Positions 9,413-19,116 of a DNA stretch of 64,000 nt are shown here, one piece after another (position 1 is the stretch's first letter; the number at the start of each line of letters is the position of its first letter). The position numbers were made by a program, and so were the translations under genes. The stretch spans positions 1 to 64,000 of the forward strand of contig JAIETK010000012.1 in the NCBI GenBank assembly GCA_019745325.1, in the 5' to 3' direction. A model generated the notes under the pieces. It did no database searches and was not told the DNA's origin. It worked only from the letters and a program-made list of their open reading frames with translations. Origin of the DNA: Nitrosomonas sp. GTDB taxonomy: Bacteria > Pseudomonadota > Gammaproteobacteria > Burkholderiales > Nitrosomonadaceae.

Positions 9413-10636
9413 ATGAACTTAATCACAATATTCGGTGAAGCATTCCGCGCCTTGCGGCAAAATCGTTTGCGAACCGGGCTTACAATGCTGGGCATGATTA
9501 TCGGTGTCGCTGCGGTGGTGCTGATGTTGTCCATTGGACAAGGAGCGCGCGCGAAAATCAATGAAACCATTGCGGCAATGGGCAGCAACTTATTCCTCGT
9601 GGTACCGGGGGCCACTTCATCCGGCGGCTTCAGTTTCGGCAGCGGCAGTGTCAGAACACTGACCATCAATGATGCCTACGCCATCGCGGATTTAGCATCG
9701 ATTGCAGCAACCTCGCCGGTTACATCAGGAACGGTTCAACTTAATTATGCTTCCAAGAACTGGAGCACCATCATCACCGGAACTACGCCGGATTATTTCG
9801 TTGTCGGGAACTGGAAAATGGAATCCGGTACCGCGTTTACCGAATCCGATTTACGGTCTGCCGCGCGTGTTGCGGTTTTAGGTTCGATTACTTCGAAGAA
9901 TCTATTTGGCGATGAAGATCCGGTCGGCAAAACGATTCGCATCACCAACCGGCCCTTTCAAGTAGTCGGCGTACTAATGGCCAAAGGGCAGAGTCTGACC
10001 GGGCGCGACCAGGATGATAACGTCTTTATCCCGATTACCACCAGCGAAAGACAAATCACTGGCAATCAGTTTCCAGGTTCTATCCGTTATATGCTGGTGC
10101 AAGGAAAATCCGCCGAGGATATGGATATCGCGGAAATAGAAATCACCCAGTTACTGCGCCAGCGTCACCGGATTCAAGCGGGTAAGGAAAACGATTTTAC
10201 CGTACGCAACTTGACGGCGATTGCCGATGTTGCTACGGACGCCGCAAAAATTATGTCCATTGTGCTGGGAGCCATTGCTTCGGTCTCTTTAATGGTCGGC
10301 GGTATCGGCATCATGAACATCATGCTGGTATCGGTCACTGAACGTACCCGAGAAATCGGCATCCGAATGGCTTTGGGCGCCAATCAACGCGCTATCCTGG
10401 CACAGTTTTTACTGGAAGCGATCATGATTTGCATCCTGGGAGGTAGCATCGGATTGTTGCTAGGAATCGCTGGGGCATGGGTTGTCAGCCGGTTCGCGGA
10501 TATGTTGATTGTGATCACGCTCGGGATGATCGGCTTGGCTTTTTTATTTTCTTCCGCGGTCGGGATTTTTTTTGGATTCTATCCGGCGAGGAAAGCATCT
10601 TCGTTAAAACCGGTGGATGCGCTCCGCTATGAATAA
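9413..10636 (+). CDS. MacB-like ABC transporter permease
   Basis: Permease of 407 residues with the MacB fold: a first membrane helix (about 19-41), a large periplasmic domain (about 45-270), and three C-terminal helices (about 280-305, 330-360, 370-393). Characteristic blocks are LRTGLTMLGMIIGVAAV and SVTERTREIGIRMALGA. It should form a homodimer working with the upstream ATPase and adaptor. The 67-base gap from the ATPase contains only a weak ribosome site. Confidence 0.9.
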   Translation: MNLITIFGEAFRALRQNRLRTGLTMLGMIIGVAAVVLMLSIGQGARAKINETIAAMGSNLFLVVPGATSSGGFSFGSGSVRTLTINDAYAIADLASIAATSPVTSGTVQLNYASKNWSTIITGTTPDYFVVGNWKMESGTAFTESDLRSAARVAVLGSITSKNLFGDEDPVGKTIRITNRPFQVVGVLMAKGQSLTGRDQDDNVFIPITTSERQITGNQFPGSIRYMLVQGKSAEDMDIAEIEITQLLRQRHRIQAGKENDFTVRNLTAIADVATDAAKIMSIVLGAIASVSLMVGGIGIMNIMLVSVTERTREIGIRMALGANQRAILAQFLLEAIMICILGGSIGLLLGIAGAWVVSRFADMLIVITLGMIGLAFLFSSAVGIFFGFYPARKASSLKPVDALRYE

Positions 10637-10684
10637 TCCATTCTTCTTACAATACTTGTGCAGAAATAAACAAAGGAGTTGACG

Positions 10685-11296
10685 ATGACAACTAAAGAGC
10701 GCCCTACTTCGGATTTTCTGGCTATTGTTGTCGTTGAAAATAAAAAAGAAGCCATGACCGTCGGAGAAATCAAGAATGCGCTGCATGAACGAGGTTTCGG
10801 CATTCTGATGGCCATCGGAGCGTTACCGCTTTGCATACCGATCCCGGTCCCGCCAGGCTACACGACCCTTTTTTCAATTCCATTATTCATTTTCTCAGTA
10901 CAAATGATTTTAGGTATGCGGGCCCCATGGCTTCCGGCTTGGATGGAGAAGAAAGTTATTAAGAGAGAGAGTCTGGAAAAAATCGTTACCAAAGCAAGCC
11001 CTTGGTTGAAAAAAATTGAACACAGAATGCAGCCTCGGATGACTTACATCAGTGTCCATACATGGGAACGGATCATCGGAATTTTTGCTTTTGTTTTCAC
11101 CGTATCCATCGCGCTCCCTATCCCCTTGACAAATTTTCCGCCCGGCTGGGGAATCCTGGTGATGTCTTTAGGGCTTCTTAATCGAGATGGCGTAACGATT
11201 TTGATCGGAATGATTATTGGAACTATCGGGATTGGTATTACGATGATTGTTCTCATGATGCTTTGGATGGGAATGTCCATGCCCTCTTTTTATTAA
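10685..11296 (+). CDS. ExoD-family exopolysaccharide synthesis protein
   Basis: Integral membrane protein of 203 residues matching the ExoD family (PF06055). The conserved block near residue 45 reads GALPLCIPIPVPPGYTTLFS, a second proline-rich hydrophobic block is SIALPIPLTNFPPGWGILVM, and a glycine-rich C-terminal membrane segment follows. AGGAG at 10674-10678 fits the ATG at 10685 rather than the TTG at 10679. ExoD was first described in Sinorhizobium as affecting exopolysaccharide production; the molecular function is unsettled. It lies 48 bases after the permease, possibly in the same transcript. Confidence 0.8.
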   Translation: MTTKERPTSDFLAIVVVENKKEAMTVGEIKNALHERGFGILMAIGALPLCIPIPVPPGYTTLFSIPLFIFSVQMILGMRAPWLPAWMEKKVIKRESLEKIVTKASPWLKKIEHRMQPRMTYISVHTWERIIGIFAFVFTVSIALPIPLTNFPPGWGILVMSLGLLNRDGVTILIGMIIGTIGIGITMIVLMMLWMGMSMPSFY

Positions 11297-11369
11297 TTTG
11301 GAGGAAACACGATAAATAATTACCCCAGCAACCGGAAAGTATCCGAAAACAGCCGGTTAACGGTGGAAA

Positions 11370-14300
11370 TTAACCGGGTAATTTATCCATGACTAACCCA
11401 TCTCCATCCCGCTCCAAATAAGTTTTAACCGCAGCCATTTCGGTATTAAACTGCGGCATCAATTCCGCGAGTGCTTTTGCGTCATTATTTTTGCCAGCCT
11501 GTTCAATTTCAGCGCATACATTACCCAGTGCTAACGCACCGACCGAACGCGATGAAGATTTGAGTTTATGCGCTAACGATCCGACTGTTGCGAATTGCCC
11601 CGCTTGGTAGGCGGCAAGCATTTCTACTGCAATTTTCCCGGCGTCGCTACGAAACTCCAGAAGTAATTCCTGAATCGCCGCCGGATCATCGCCGATCAGC
11701 TTTCTTAATACGCCGGAATCCACTATAGCCGTGGTTACTTTAATATCATCGGTGGATTCAGTCAGTCCGCCGCTTATCAACATTTTTGACTCGGGATTGG
11801 AAAGCGGCAAATGTTTTTCCAATAATTCACGCAATTCATCCAGTTGTACCGGCTTACTCAAATAATCATCCATGCCAACACTCAAACAATGCTCTTTCTC
11901 TCCTTTCAATGCATTGGCGGTTAATGCAACAATCGGCAAATGTTTTTGACCGGTTTCCGCTGCTCGAATCGTTTTCGTCAAATCGATCCCATCCATTTCC
12001 GGCATATGCAGATCGGTCAGCAGCAACCCGTAATTACATTGTTGCAAGCGCTTCAGCGCTTCCACACCATCGTTTGCAATATCAGCCGCATACCCGAGCA
12101 GATTGAGTTGTTGCCGGATAACCTTTTGATTGATTTCATTGTCTTCCGCAACCAAAATTAATTTGCCTTGCCGCAACGCTTCTTCACGTGACATCGCAAT
12201 TGGCCTATGCTTGAAGGAATCAACGATTGGTGTTTTTTCCTCGCGCGCATCAATCCTGCCAGCAGCAATGGCCATCGCTCTCAGCAATGATTGGCGGTAC
12301 ATCACATCGCCGTCCAACGTAATAATATCGATATCTTCAATTCGCGCTTGCCTGCGGCGGCCGCGTTTGATTACCACGAACCGGGGTTCAATAAACGCTG
12401 TCGATTTATCCGCAGTACTTCGCGCCTCTGTTTTAATCCGCTCCGAGCATTCATTGAATGCGGCTCGAAGTTCGTCAATCGATGGCCCCTGCTGCCCTGC
12501 ATCGATCACAACCAGCCAAAGCCCTGGCGTTAAACGTTGTATTAACTGATGCAATTGCGAAAAGTCAGTCAATTGCACAACTTCCGCGCCCGCGCTTTGC
12601 AAATAAACTGCTAAATCATTACTTAATCCTTCGTTATCTCCCAGAATCAGGCAATTCAAACCCGCGAGATCTTCAATGGTCGGTATGGCGCTCGTTTTAT
12701 CCGGCAAAGGAATAAAAGGCATCTGAATGATAAAAGCGGAACCATGCTGCGGTTCACTTTGCACGGAAATCTCGGCATCCATCAATTCGGCAAGATGATG
12801 GGAAATCGCCAAGCCAAGACCGGTTCCGCCAAATCGCCGAGTTGTCGATGGATCTCCCTGGGAAAAAGATTTAAACAACTTTTCCTGGGTCACTTTATCC
12901 ATACCGATCCCGTTATCGGATATTTGAAACGTCACCACAATTTTCTCTGAATCGGATTCGGTCAATAGAACCCGCACTGAAACTTTGCCTTGTTTCTCCT
13001 GCTTGCTGGAAAATTTTATTGCATTATTGATAATATTAACCAGTACCTGACGTAACCTCAGGGGATCACCCAGCACATTTTCCGGAATCGCGGGGTCAAT
13101 GAACAAGGTTAATTCGACTTTCTTATTAAGCGCCAAATGCGCCAGCATGCCGCAAGCATTCTCAACAATACTGGCGATCGACATCGGAATTTTCTCGATT
13201 TCCAGTTTGCCGGCTTCAATTTTGGAAAAATCCAGAATATCTTCAATGATAGCCAGTAAAGCGTAGGCGGAATCCCTGATCAAATTGGCCATTTCCATTT
13301 GATAACCGCTGAGACTGGTTTGCCGTAGCACGTCAATCATGCCGATTACGCCGTTCATGGGCGTTCTTATTTCGTGGCTCATGGCGGCCAAAAATGCCGA
13401 CTTGGCCTTATTGGCTTGATCGGCATCAATTTGAGCCTGCCTCAAGTCTTGCATGATGCGGACATGCTCGCGAATGTCCCGCATCACACCAGTGAAATGC
13501 CTTCTCCCGGAAACGAAGTATTCACTAACCGCCAGATAAAGTTCCAGCCGCTCTCCGTCTTTATTGACGCCCACGACCTCGCGCCCCAGCCCGATACCAT
13601 GAGAACCTGAAAGATACGGACGGCCGACATACTCCTGGCCATGTCCGGTTTTGCAATAATTTTCCATGTAGCTTTCGTGTTGACTCCGTTCAGGCTCAGG
13701 CATAATGATCGCAATATTTTGCCCGATCATTTCGTCGTGACTGTAACCGAACAATTTTTCCATCACCGGGTTTGCTGAAAGAATCGTGCCTCGTTCGTCA
13801 GTGGTCACTACACAGTCGACCATATGCTCAACCACAGAGCGCATTTCCTCTTCCTTGATCGCCAATGCCGTGTTGACGCGCTGCAAATCCGCAGTCCGGG
13901 TGGTTACGCGTTGTTCCAATTCCTGATTCAGTTGCAGCAAATTATCTTCCGCTTTGTCACGCTCCAGATTACTGGCGTTTAAACGTTCCACCATGACATT
14001 GAAGGTTTCGCCTAATTGCCGCATCTCATCCCAGCCCGCAACAGTTACCCGTTGATGAAAATTGCCTGCCGAAATGTCCAAAGCGCTTTGATTCAAATGC
14101 TTGAGGGGGATTACAACCCGGCGGTTAAACAACACCGCTCCAAACAGTGCCGCTAACAATGTAATGGCTAACAGCATCAACCCCATGAAATGAACGGAAT
14201 AAACGGAAGCAAATGCTTCATCGACATCGATATGAACAACAATTCCCCATTTCATTCTCGGCAAGTAGCGCCATGCCGCAACAACTTCTTTGCCGCGATA

Positions 14301-15137
14301 ATCCACAGTAATTGCACCGCCGGAATTACCGTCCAATGCATGTTGTATGGCTGCTGATGACGGTAAATCATTGAGCGGAACGGTGCGTTTCAATGCTGCA
14401 GTTGCATCATATTTCAGCGGAGCCATTATGAGCGCTGTATGTTTGTCTTCCATACGGGCAACAAGCGTTTCGCCGCTGCTGCTCAACCCCACGTTATTTG
14501 CAATGACCGCAAATACCCGCTCGCTGTAGATTTGTAATGCCAGCACGCCCTTTAATTCCCCGGACACAACGATCGGCGTTCCCACAAAAGCGGCTATCGC
14601 TCCTCGTGACGGTTCATAGTATTCAAAATCGGAAATGCTGCTGTTTAAATTTTCCAGCGCTTGACGCGCCACTGTTGCGAGACCGGTATTACGATAAGGG
14701 CCTGTGAATAAATTCGTTGCAAAATCAGATTCATGCGCATCCGAATAAACAATATCGCCTTTTAATGAAATTAAAAATAAGTCGTAATACTTGGCTTCTT
14801 GAACAAAGCGGCGGAAGTTTTCACGATAGCTAGCATCTAATTGCAGGTATTCATCCGAGTTGACTCCGCTTTCATAGAATATTCTTGAAAACTTAATCAT
14901 CGCTTCATAGGTGGTACTCGCATCCCGAAGTAAGCTGGCATCAAGCAATCGCTCTTGCAAGTAACTGTCAATCTGCTCGACCTTTTTATCGGCAATGGCC
15001 GAAACATTGCCGATAGCAGTTTTCTTGATTTCAGCCTCGAATGTGTGTAATAAACTGTTGCCGATCAGTAAGATGGGCAATAGAGAAACTAATGTAAACC
15101 AGACAGCAAAACGCTGAGTGAGCGAAGTGAATTTCAT
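11370..15137 (-). CDS. Hybrid sensor histidine kinase with dCache, HAMP, PAS, REC and Hpt domains
   Basis: 1255-residue inner-membrane kinase, BarA-like in its downstream layout. Order: TM1 (about 12-30), a periplasmic dCache-like sensor (35-310), TM2 (about 317-337), HAMP (340-390), coiled coil, PAS (about 432-555), HisKA with H588 in MSHEIRTPMNG, and HATPase (about 670-810, with DNGIGM and GGTGLGL motifs). A poorly conserved receiver follows (about 826-960, D879). Then come a canonical receiver (about 990-1110, D1042 and K1095) and an Hpt domain with H1190 in AHKLKSSSRSVG. This is a full phosphorelay in one chain. No response regulator gene is adjacent, so the output partner lies elsewhere. 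Confidence 0.93.
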   Translation of the reverse strand: MKFTSLTQRFAVWFTLVSLLPILLIGNSLLHTFEAEIKKTAIGNVSAIADKKVEQIDSYLQERLLDASLLRDASTTYEAMIKFSRIFYESGVNSDEYLQLDASYRENFRRFVQEAKYYDLFLISLKGDIVYSDAHESDFATNLFTGPYRNTGLATVARQALENLNSSISDFEYYEPSRGAIAAFVGTPIVVSGELKGVLALQIYSERVFAVIANNVGLSSSGETLVARMEDKHTALIMAPLKYDATAALKRTVPLNDLPSSAAIQHALDGNSGGAITVDYRGKEVVAAWRYLPRMKWGIVVHIDVDEAFASVYSVHFMGLMLLAITLLAALFGAVLFNRRVVIPLKHLNQSALDISAGNFHQRVTVAGWDEMRQLGETFNVMVERLNASNLERDKAEDNLLQLNQELEQRVTTRTADLQRVNTALAIKEEEMRSVVEHMVDCVVTTDERGTILSANPVMEKLFGYSHDEMIGQNIAIIMPEPERSQHESYMENYCKTGHGQEYVGRPYLSGSHGIGLGREVVGVNKDGERLELYLAVSEYFVSGRRHFTGVMRDIREHVRIMQDLRQAQIDADQANKAKSAFLAAMSHEIRTPMNGVIGMIDVLRQTSLSGYQMEMANLIRDSAYALLAIIEDILDFSKIEAGKLEIEKIPMSIASIVENACGMLAHLALNKKVELTLFIDPAIPENVLGDPLRLRQVLVNIINNAIKFSSKQEKQGKVSVRVLLTESDSEKIVVTFQISDNGIGMDKVTQEKLFKSFSQGDPSTTRRFGGTGLGLAISHHLAELMDAEISVQSEPQHGSAFIIQMPFIPLPDKTSAIPTIEDLAGLNCLILGDNEGLSNDLAVYLQSAGAEVVQLTDFSQLHQLIQRLTPGLWLVVIDAGQQGPSIDELRAAFNECSERIKTEARSTADKSTAFIEPRFVVIKRGRRRQARIEDIDIITLDGDVMYRQSLLRAMAIAAGRIDAREEKTPIVDSFKHRPIAMSREEALRQGKLILVAEDNEINQKVIRQQLNLLGYAADIANDGVEALKRLQQCNYGLLLTDLHMPEMDGIDLTKTIRAAETGQKHLPIVALTANALKGEKEHCLSVGMDDYLSKPVQLDELRELLEKHLPLSNPESKMLISGGLTESTDDIKVTTAIVDSGVLRKLIGDDPAAIQELLLEFRSDAGKIAVEMLAAYQAGQFATVGSLAHKLKSSSRSVGALALGNVCAEIEQAGKNNDAKALAELMPQFNTEMAAVKTYLERDGDGLVMDKLPG

Positions 15138-15557
15138 CGGTTTCTCCTTGCATCAAACCAAATTGTTATTTGAAAACGCATTCAGCCTATGATTCAATTA
15201 TGCAATTGATCAATTCGTTATTCAAAAGAATCATTGCTATCGAAAACCAAATCAATTGCATCAGACAAATACCGCACGATATACCTACCTATTGCAAATT
15301 TAGATTTCAATCCTTATGCCGTAACATCTGCTGCACTGATAGATACATTTGAATATAGCATTCCACCCAGCAAATCTATACTGACAAACCGTGATTATCA
15401 AAATATCGTCAAACTGTTGTAAGTAAGACGAAAGGCGAGAATTAGATTTGCAAAAAGTGTTGGTATCAAATAGTTTATAAGAACATGTCGTGCAAAAGCG
15501 ATATGCTCTGCCGGGAGTCACTGATATCCGATGACGGGAAGATCCGAGATCAAGTCA
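15138..15557. other. Divergent intergenic region
   Basis: A 420-base AT-rich spacer between the kinase and the EpsL gene. A 62-codon reading frame (15234-15422) has no ribosome site and no recognisable content. I find no convincing sigma-54 site or terminator, although promoters for both flanking genes must be here. Confidence 0.5.
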
Positions 15558-16856
15558 ATGAGGTACTCATTCATAGAAGCAAAACCCAACTACATGCAAC
15601 AGTATTTTAAGCGCAACCCGGTTCGCGTTGCGCGGCTCTTTTTGTGCCTGCTATTTTCATTGATTGTACTGTTTTCCAGCCCGATGGTACTTGCTTCGGT
15701 GATCGGCCGTGTCGTGAAGCCTTATGGCAACTACACCTTCACTGCCGACGACAACATGTTGCGCATCCGCGACAAAGCCGACCCCCTGCCATTGCTTGGC
15801 ACAACGAATCTTTTTGATATTTCCCACCGCTTCACCGGCGGTGCGATGTTTGAAAAGCAAATCAGCCGGCAGCGCTTGAGCGCCAATGCGAACTTTACCC
15901 ATACGCGTTATGAGCGATTCAGTCAAATCAACAATGATCTGAAAAGCTTCAACGGCAATTGGAACTGGTTTCTCGGCAACCGGCTGGAAGGCAATATGGG
16001 GGCCAGTTATGTGCAATCGTTAGCGCCATTCTTGTTTCAACCGGGGTTAAAAAATATCCGTACCGAGCAAACCGCGTTTTTCAATGGCGCGTGGCGCTTT
16101 CATCCGAGCTGGCGCCTGACCGGCGATTATCTGCGCTATGATCTGGATACGGGTGGTTCTAACGGCATATTCCGTTTTCTTAACCGGATTGAGGATCGAT
16201 TCGAAGGCGGGATCGATTACATCACCGCTCACCAGAATACTTTCGGTGTCGACTTTCGTTATATCATCGGCGATTTTCCGGTATTGGTAAGAGCGCCGGA
16301 TGGTTCCGCCAGAGACAACAGCTACGATCAAAAAGAGGTGATGAGCCGGGCAGTCTGGGCGATCACGGGAAAATCCAATTTTAACTGGCGCGGCGGGTGG
16401 GTCGAACGAACCAACGCCAGCTTCCCGGAGCGGGATTTCAGCGGGTTTAACGCCCGCTTGGCTTATCAATGGCAGCCGACCGAAAAAATTGGCCTGACTA
16501 TCAATGGCTGGCGCGAAACTTCAGCGATGCAAGTGCTAACCGCCAGTTTTGGCCTTAATACCGGCGTCAGCGTCGTGCCGTCCTGGAATATCTCGCGCAA
16601 AGTAAGGCTGGAGGGGGATTTTTCCTATGAAACGCGGAAATTTAATAGCTTCGTGCTGCTTACCGATAGCTTATTGCCCGTAGGTACCGACAATACCATA
16701 CGCAATGCGACCATGCGGCTCATCTACGCGCCTTATCGCGGATTGCAACTCACCGCTACGGCTTATCATAATGATCTGAAGACAGACAATGCTTTGGGCG
16801 GATTTAACGCCAATGGCGCCACCCTCGGCCTGCAATACACTTACGGAAGACCATGA
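15558..16856 (+). CDS. epsL: EpsL-type outer-membrane beta-barrel of exopolysaccharide/exosortase loci
   Basis: About 432 residues from the ATG at 15558; ATGs at 15531 and 15594 are alternatives and none has a strong ribosome site. A basic n-region and hydrophobic stretch (RVARLFLCLLFSLIVLF) form a signal peptide. The rest alternates short beta-strands with aromatic girdle residues (YGNYTFTADDNMLRIRD, TRYERFSQ) and ends in a strand with a TYGRP tail. This resembles the XrtB/PEP-CTERM-associated EpsL proteins, thought to pass polysaccharide across the outer membrane. Its TGA overlaps the ATG of the next gene (ATGA), so the two are translationally coupled. Confidence 0.8.
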   Translation: MRYSFIEAKPNYMQQYFKRNPVRVARLFLCLLFSLIVLFSSPMVLASVIGRVVKPYGNYTFTADDNMLRIRDKADPLPLLGTTNLFDISHRFTGGAMFEKQISRQRLSANANFTHTRYERFSQINNDLKSFNGNWNWFLGNRLEGNMGASYVQSLAPFLFQPGLKNIRTEQTAFFNGAWRFHPSWRLTGDYLRYDLDTGGSNGIFRFLNRIEDRFEGGIDYITAHQNTFGVDFRYIIGDFPVLVRAPDGSARDNSYDQKEVMSRAVWAITGKSNFNWRGGWVERTNASFPERDFSGFNARLAYQWQPTEKIGLTINGWRETSAMQVLTASFGLNTGVSVVPSWNISRKVRLEGDFSYETRKFNSFVLLTDSLLPVGTDNTIRNATMRLIYAPYRGLQLTATAYHNDLKTDNALGGFNANGATLGLQYTYGRP

Positions 16857-18298
16857 CAGTCAACGATTTACCCATCGTCGCTTTTTTCAAGCATTTGCTC
16901 GACCCTTTTATCATTTGGAGCATGCTGATACTGACCACCTGGATGTATCACGAAGACTTCACCAGCTACTATCTGGTGCTGGTCATCATCACCTTTTTTG
17001 TTTCCACTTATATTTACGAGCGTATTCTGATTTATCGCAATTGGCGCAAGGGACGGCTGCTTGCATATGTACGCGATACCATCATGGGTTGGCTATTGAT
17101 TGTCGCCATTCTGATATTTCTCGGTTACGCCACCAAATTTCACAACCAGTTCTCCAATCAGGTGTTATTGACTTGGTTCATGGTCACGCCGTTGATGCTG
17201 ATCGCAAGCCATATCACCGTGCGCAGCATCGTCACCAATCTCTACAACAAAGGCGAATTACGCTCGGCCGTCGTCATCGGCGCCAACGAAACCAGTCTGC
17301 AATTCATCAAGCACATCGCCGATCTGCCCTTCTTGCTGATCAGCTATCAAGGTTTCTTTGATGAACGCAGCAGCTCGCGGATCGCCGGTATTGCAGGATC
17401 CCATACCGATGAGCAAGCCGGTTTGCAATTGACTGCAGCGGTTACCCGCTCCGGCAGTTTTGGTTCGCGGTTAGGCGGTTTGACCGATGTCGTGCCGTAC
17501 GTGCAGAAACATAATATCGAAATGGTTTTTATCAGCCTGCCGATGGCATCGCAACCGCGCATTCAAAAACTGATGGATGAACTGCCGGATACCACCACGT
17601 CGATCTATTTCCTGCCGGATATTTATATTTTCGATTTGATGCAGGCGCGCTTCGAATACGTCGGCGATCTTCCGGTGGTCGCCATGAACGAATCACCGTT
17701 CACCGGTATCGACGGCGTGGTCAAAAATACCAGCGATTTTGTGCTGGCGCTGCTGATTATCTTGCTAATATCCCCGATCATGCTGTGCATTGCGTTAGCG
17801 GTGAAATTCACCTCTCCCGGCCCGGTTATCTTCAAGCAACGGCGTTATGGTTTAAACGGCGAAGAAATCATTGTTTACAAATTCCGCTCCATGACCGTCA
17901 CCGAAGACGGCGCCAATATCCAGCAAGCCAAACAAAACGACCAGCGGCTCACCAGAATCGGCGGTTTCCTGCGGCGCACTTCATTGGACGAATTGCCGCA
18001 ATTCTTCAACGTGCTCGAAGGCAAAATGAGCATCGTCGGCCCGCGGCCTCATGCCGTCGCGCATAACGAGCTCTATCGCAAACTCATCAAAGGCTACATG
18101 CTGCGCCACAAAGCCAAACCCGGCATCACCGGATGGGCCCAAGTCAACGGCTGGCGCGGCGAAACCGAAACCCTCGAAAAAATGAAAGCGCGCATCGAAC
18201 ACGATCTCTACTACCTCAAAAACTGGTCCATCTGGCTCGACCTCTGGATCATCTTCAAAACCATCCTCGTCGTCTTCAAAAAAGATAATGCTTATTAA
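16853..18298 (+). CDS. Undecaprenyl-phosphate sugar-1-phosphate transferase (WcaJ/EpsB type)
   Basis: Polyprenol-phosphate hexose-1-phosphate transferase of 481 residues, the initiating enzyme of lipid-linked polysaccharide synthesis at the inner membrane. Four to five hydrophobic segments occupy the first 130 residues, followed by a Rossmann-like CoA-binding-type region (about 135-270). A re-entrant membrane segment (about 290-325) precedes the catalytic bacterial sugar transferase domain, with YKFRSMTVTEDG, LRRTSLDELPQ and KPGITGWAQVNGWRG motifs. It overlaps epsL by 4 bases. No further eps genes follow, so the pair is a split-off part of a larger EPS pathway. Confidence 0.92.
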   Translation: MTVNDLPIVAFFKHLLDPFIIWSMLILTTWMYHEDFTSYYLVLVIITFFVSTYIYERILIYRNWRKGRLLAYVRDTIMGWLLIVAILIFLGYATKFHNQFSNQVLLTWFMVTPLMLIASHITVRSIVTNLYNKGELRSAVVIGANETSLQFIKHIADLPFLLISYQGFFDERSSSRIAGIAGSHTDEQAGLQLTAAVTRSGSFGSRLGGLTDVVPYVQKHNIEMVFISLPMASQPRIQKLMDELPDTTTSIYFLPDIYIFDLMQARFEYVGDLPVVAMNESPFTGIDGVVKNTSDFVLALLIILLISPIMLCIALAVKFTSPGPVIFKQRRYGLNGEEIIVYKFRSMTVTEDGANIQQAKQNDQRLTRIGGFLRRTSLDELPQFFNVLEGKMSIVGPRPHAVAHNELYRKLIKGYMLRHKAKPGITGWAQVNGWRGETETLEKMKARIEHDLYYLKNWSIWLDLWIIFKTILVVFKKDNAY

Positions 18299-18330
18299 AT
18301 TCTAGGCAGTTTATCCACTGCAATCCCTTT

Positions 18331-19026
18331 TTACTCAATCTGCGGATCCAATTTGCGCTGCAACCAGCGGCTGATATCGTTAATTTCTTCGGTACATACC
18401 GAGTGGGCCATCGGATATTCATGCCATTGCAGTGAGTATTTTGCGGATAACAATTTCTCCCTGGAAGAAATGGCGAGCGCTAGCGGCACGACAGAGTCAT
18501 AGGTGCCATGCATCATCAATATCGGAATTGAAGCGTTAGCAACGCTTGCTTCTGAATCAAGCATTTCAGCGAGGGGCAGATAACAAGACAAGGCAATAAT
18601 GCCGGCCAATGGAAGAGTCTGCCGCAACCCGGCTTGCAAAGCCATTGCCCCTCCTTGGGAGAATCCGGCCAGAAAAATATTTTTCGAAGATATCCCACGA
18701 TCCACTTCCCGTTGAATCAGTTGATCAATAGCTTTCTGTGAAGCGCGAATTCCCGCTTCATCTTGCTGCCGGTCAATTGCAGCTTGATAAATATCATACC
18801 AAGCTCGCATGACATAGCCGTTATTGATGCTGACAGGCCGCTCTGGCGCATGCGGAAAAACAAAGCGAATCGATACTTCTGGCGGTATCTCCAATTCTCT
18901 GACAACCGGCACAAAATCATTGCCGTCGGCACCCAAGCCGTGCAGCCAAATAACTGCATGATCCGGTTGTGTCAGGCCAGTTTCAATTTCAATAGCGGGC
19001 AAAAAATGGACGGGGTTACGAGTCAT
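18331..19026 (-). CDS. Carboxylesterase/phospholipase family alpha/beta hydrolase
   Basis: Cytosolic serine esterase of 231 residues (PF02230). The nucleophile sits in GFSQGGAMAL, the acidic residue in HGTYDSVVP, and the histidine in YPMAHSVCTEE; the N-terminus has the typical IWLHGLGADGNDF oxyanion block. Relatives hydrolyse short-chain and lysophospholipid esters; the natural substrate is unknown. It stands alone between convergent and divergent neighbours. Confidence 0.9.
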   Translation of the reverse strand: MTRNPVHFLPAIEIETGLTQPDHAVIWLHGLGADGNDFVPVVRELEIPPEVSIRFVFPHAPERPVSINNGYVMRAWYDIYQAAIDRQQDEAGIRASQKAIDQLIQREVDRGISSKNIFLAGFSQGGAMALQAGLRQTLPLAGIIALSCYLPLAEMLDSEASVANASIPILMMHGTYDSVVPLALAISSREKLLSAKYSLQWHEYPMAHSVCTEEINDISRWLQRKLDPQIE

Positions 19027-19116
19027 AAGAGATGAGAATTTGCATTACATTGACATTAAAAATTGATCGGATAGAATCAACGGCATTTTAAAACTCCATT
19101 ACATTTGAAGGAAGTC

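Noticed and set aside
15234-15422. A 62-codon plus-strand reading frame upstream of epsL
   Set aside because: No ribosome site, no recognisable composition or family, and it lies in an AT-rich divergent promoter region.
15480-15557. Sigma-54 promoter before epsL
   Set aside because: No GG/GC pair with correct -24/-12 spacing was found, although PEP-CTERM/EPS genes are often under sigma-54 control.
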